The notes under the pieces: generated by a model
Database searches by the model: none
What the model saw: only the letters and a program-made list of their open reading frames with translations
What the model was told of the DNA's origin: nothing
In this document: positions 4,995 to 6,335 of the stretch, one piece after another
Position numbering within the stretch: position 1 is the first letter of the stretch
How the letters are laid out: each line of letters begins with the position of its first letter
Position numbers and translations under genes: made by a program
DNA from: an uncultured Verrucomicrobiota bacterium
GTDB lineage: Bacteria > Verrucomicrobiota > Kiritimatiellia > RFP12 > UBA3636
Direction: 5' to 3'
Length of the DNA stretch: 6,335 bases
Assembly (NCBI GenBank): GCA_946612175.1
Contig: CAMOEO010000179.1
Coordinates: 1-6,335, forward strand

Positions 4995-6335
4995 ATGGCT
5001 TCCTTGACGGCGGGGGGGACCACCGCGAAGAGCTCCGGCTCCATGGAGTAGGACGCCCTGCCCCTGGAGAGGGACCGGATCGCGGTCGCGTACCCGAACA
5101 TCTCGGCCAGCGGCACGTTCGCCTCGATCACCTGCGCGTCTCCGCGCATCGTCATCTCGCGAACCTGCCCCCGGCGTCCGTTCAGGTCGCCCATGAGGTC
5201 GCCGGTGAATTCCGGCGGCGTCACGAGCTCGACCGACATGATGGGCTCGAGCAGCTCCGGTCCGGCCGCGAGCGCGGCCTCCCGGAAGGCAAGGATCGCG
5301 GCCGTGCGGAACGCCGTCTCCGTGGCGGAGTCGGCATCCACGATGCCGCCCCCGGTGACGCGGACGCGGACGTCCTGCATCGGGAGCCGGGCGAGAACGC
5401 CCGTCGCGATCGCGTCCCGGACGCCCTGCTCGATCGGCGTCCAGAACTCCGGCGGTATGGTGTTGCGGGAGGGCTTCACCTCGACGGCGCTTCCCTGCCC
5501 GCGCGCACCCGGTGAAACGTGGAGCTCCACCGTCGCCGCCTGGCGCTTCCCGCCGATCTCGCGGTCGAACGTGTGGCGTCCGTCCGCTTCGGCGGTCAGC
5601 GTTTCGTAGTACGAAACCATCGGTTTTCCCGTGTTGGCCGGCACCTTGAACTCCCGGAGAAGCCGGTCGCGCAGGATGTCGAGGTGCAGCTCGCCCATTC
5701 CGCTCACGATCGTCTGCCCCGTTTCGCCGTCCACGCGGATGCGGCACGTCGGATCCTCGTCGGAGAGCATCTGCAGCGCCTCCTCGAGCTTCTCCTTGTC
5801 CGCACGGCTCTTCGGTTCGATCGCCATGAACATCACGGGCTCGGGGAACTCGATGCGGTCGAGCGCGATCTGCGCCTGCTCGGCGCAGACGGTGTCGCCC
5901 GTCGTGAACTTCCCGATGCCGCCCATCACGCCGATCTCGCCGGAGTAGATCGCATCCGTGTCGCGCTGCTCGTTGGAATGCATCCGAATGAGCCGCATGA
6001 CGCGGTCCCTCGTCCGGGTCCTCGGATTCCAGACGTTCATGCCCTTGCGGAGAACGCCGGAGTAGACCCTCACGTACAGCAGGCGGCCGAGATAGGGGTC
6101 AGCGGCCACCTTGAAGATGAGGCCCGAAAGCGGAGCGGTGTCGTCCGCCGGCCTCTGGACGGTCCTGCCCGTCCTGATCTCGGTGCCTTCCACCGCGGGA
6201 ACGTCGAGCGGCGACGGCAGATACCGGACCACCGCGTCCAGAAGGGGCTGGACTCCCTTGTCCCGCAGCGCCGTCCCGCAGAGGACGGGCACCGCCTTGC
6301 GGGCGACCGTCGCGCGGCGCAGGGCCGCATGCAGG
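4982..6335 (-). CDS. fusA: Elongation factor G, N-terminal G domain outside the window
   Basis: Translational GTPase that moves tRNAs and mRNA through the ribosome after peptide bond formation; with RRF it can also split ribosomes. About 450 C-terminal residues are visible; a full EF-G has about 690-710, so most of the GTPase domain is missing. In fragment numbering: the end of the G domain with VPVLCGTALRDKGVQ (about 15-29); domain II with FKVAADPYLGRLLYVRVYSG (about 74-93) and TTGDTVC; domain III with GMGELHLDIL (212-221) and REFKVPANTGKP; domain IV (about 241-360); domain V with EPIMSVELVTPPEFTGDLMGD and PLAEMFGYATAIRSLSRGRASY. Domain IV is divergent: GGKRQAAT where EF-G has GGRGQYG, and IVDADSATETAF where EF-G has the YHDVDSSELAF tip. 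It may belong to a non-classical EF-G subfamily (see findings). It directly precedes rpsJ, without tuf. Confidence 0.95.
   Translation of the reverse strand, partial: LHAALRRATVARKAVPVLCGTALRDKGVQPLLDAVVRYLPSPLDVPAVEGTEIRTGRTVQRPADDTAPLSGLIFKVAADPYLGRLLYVRVYSGVLRKGMNVWNPRTRTRDRVMRLIRMHSNEQRDTDAIYSGEIGVMGGIGKFTTGDTVCAEQAQIALDRIEFPEPVMFMAIEPKSRADKEKLEEALQMLSDEDPTCRIRVDGETGQTIVSGMGELHLDILRDRLLREFKVPANTGKPMVSYYETLTAEADGRHTFDREIGGKRQAATVELHVSPGARGQGSAVEVKPSRNTIPPEFWTPIEQGVRDAIATGVLARLPMQDVRVRVTGGGIVDADSATETAFRTAAILAFREAALAAGPELLEPIMSVELVTPPEFTGDLMGDLNGRRGQVREMTMRGDAQVIEANVPLAEMFGYATAIRSLSRGRASYSMEPELFAVVPPAVKEAILNR

Noticed and set aside
4977..5747. A 256-codon minus-strand open frame inside fusA.
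   Set aside because: It is the shifted frame of the EF-G gene; its product is Arg/Gly/Pro-rich with no family motif, while the fusA frame reads canonical domains throughout.
6290..6292. A GTG at 6292-6290 as the true start of the EF-G gene.
   Set aside because: The frame continues to the window edge with residues (HAALRRATVARKA) that fit the EF-G G-domain end, and the GTG encodes the Val of the conserved VPVLCG segment.
1..6335. A novel defence, mobile or metabolic system hidden in the cluster.
   Set aside because: Every base is accounted for by the standard ribosomal protein order or by gaps of 20 bases or less. No CRISPR-like repeats, tRNA or inserted gene was seen.

Overview
This window is a stretch of the bacterial str/S10 ribosomal protein gene cluster. 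All genes lie on the minus strand, so transcription runs from position 6335 towards position 1. In that order the genes are: fusA (EF-G, 5' part outside the window), rpsJ (S10), rplC (L3), rplD (L4), rplW (L23), rplB (L2), rpsS (S19), rplV (L22), rpsC (S3), rplP (L16), rpmC (L29) and rpsQ (S17, 3' end outside the window). The sequence is high in GC, and genes abut or overlap throughout. The largest gap is 20 bases (fusA-rpsJ), so there is no gene-free stretch to describe and no room for an internal promoter, leader RNA or hairpin terminator.

The organism is a high-GC bacterium. The PVC superphylum (Verrucomicrobiota, Lentisphaerota, Kiritimatiellota, Chlamydiota) is the best guess, by inference only. 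Two things point there. First, fusA is followed directly by rpsJ with no tuf gene between them, an arrangement I recall from chlamydiae. Second, the L16 motifs RGWITAIQIEACR and KLWIRVFPDKPVSKKP resemble chlamydial and verrucomicrobial L16. No 16S rRNA or other marker is present to settle it.

Functionally the window holds one translation unit. EF-G drives ribosome translocation. S10, S19, S3 and S17 are small-subunit proteins. L3, L4, L23, L2, L22, L16 and L29 are large-subunit proteins, including the early assembly proteins L3, L4 and L22, the exit-tunnel proteins L4, L22, L23 and L29, and the peptidyl-transferase-adjacent proteins L2, L3 and L16. Most genes start behind a clear Shine-Dalgarno sequence, often fused to the upstream stop codon. 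S19 and S3 lack one and probably depend on coupling to the gene before them.

I found no novel system. The points worth a second look are a perfect 13-bp tandem duplication covering the fusA stop codon, a divergent EF-G domain IV tip, a variant KH loop in S3, a 17-nt S3/L16 overlap, and the two starts without a Shine-Dalgarno sequence.
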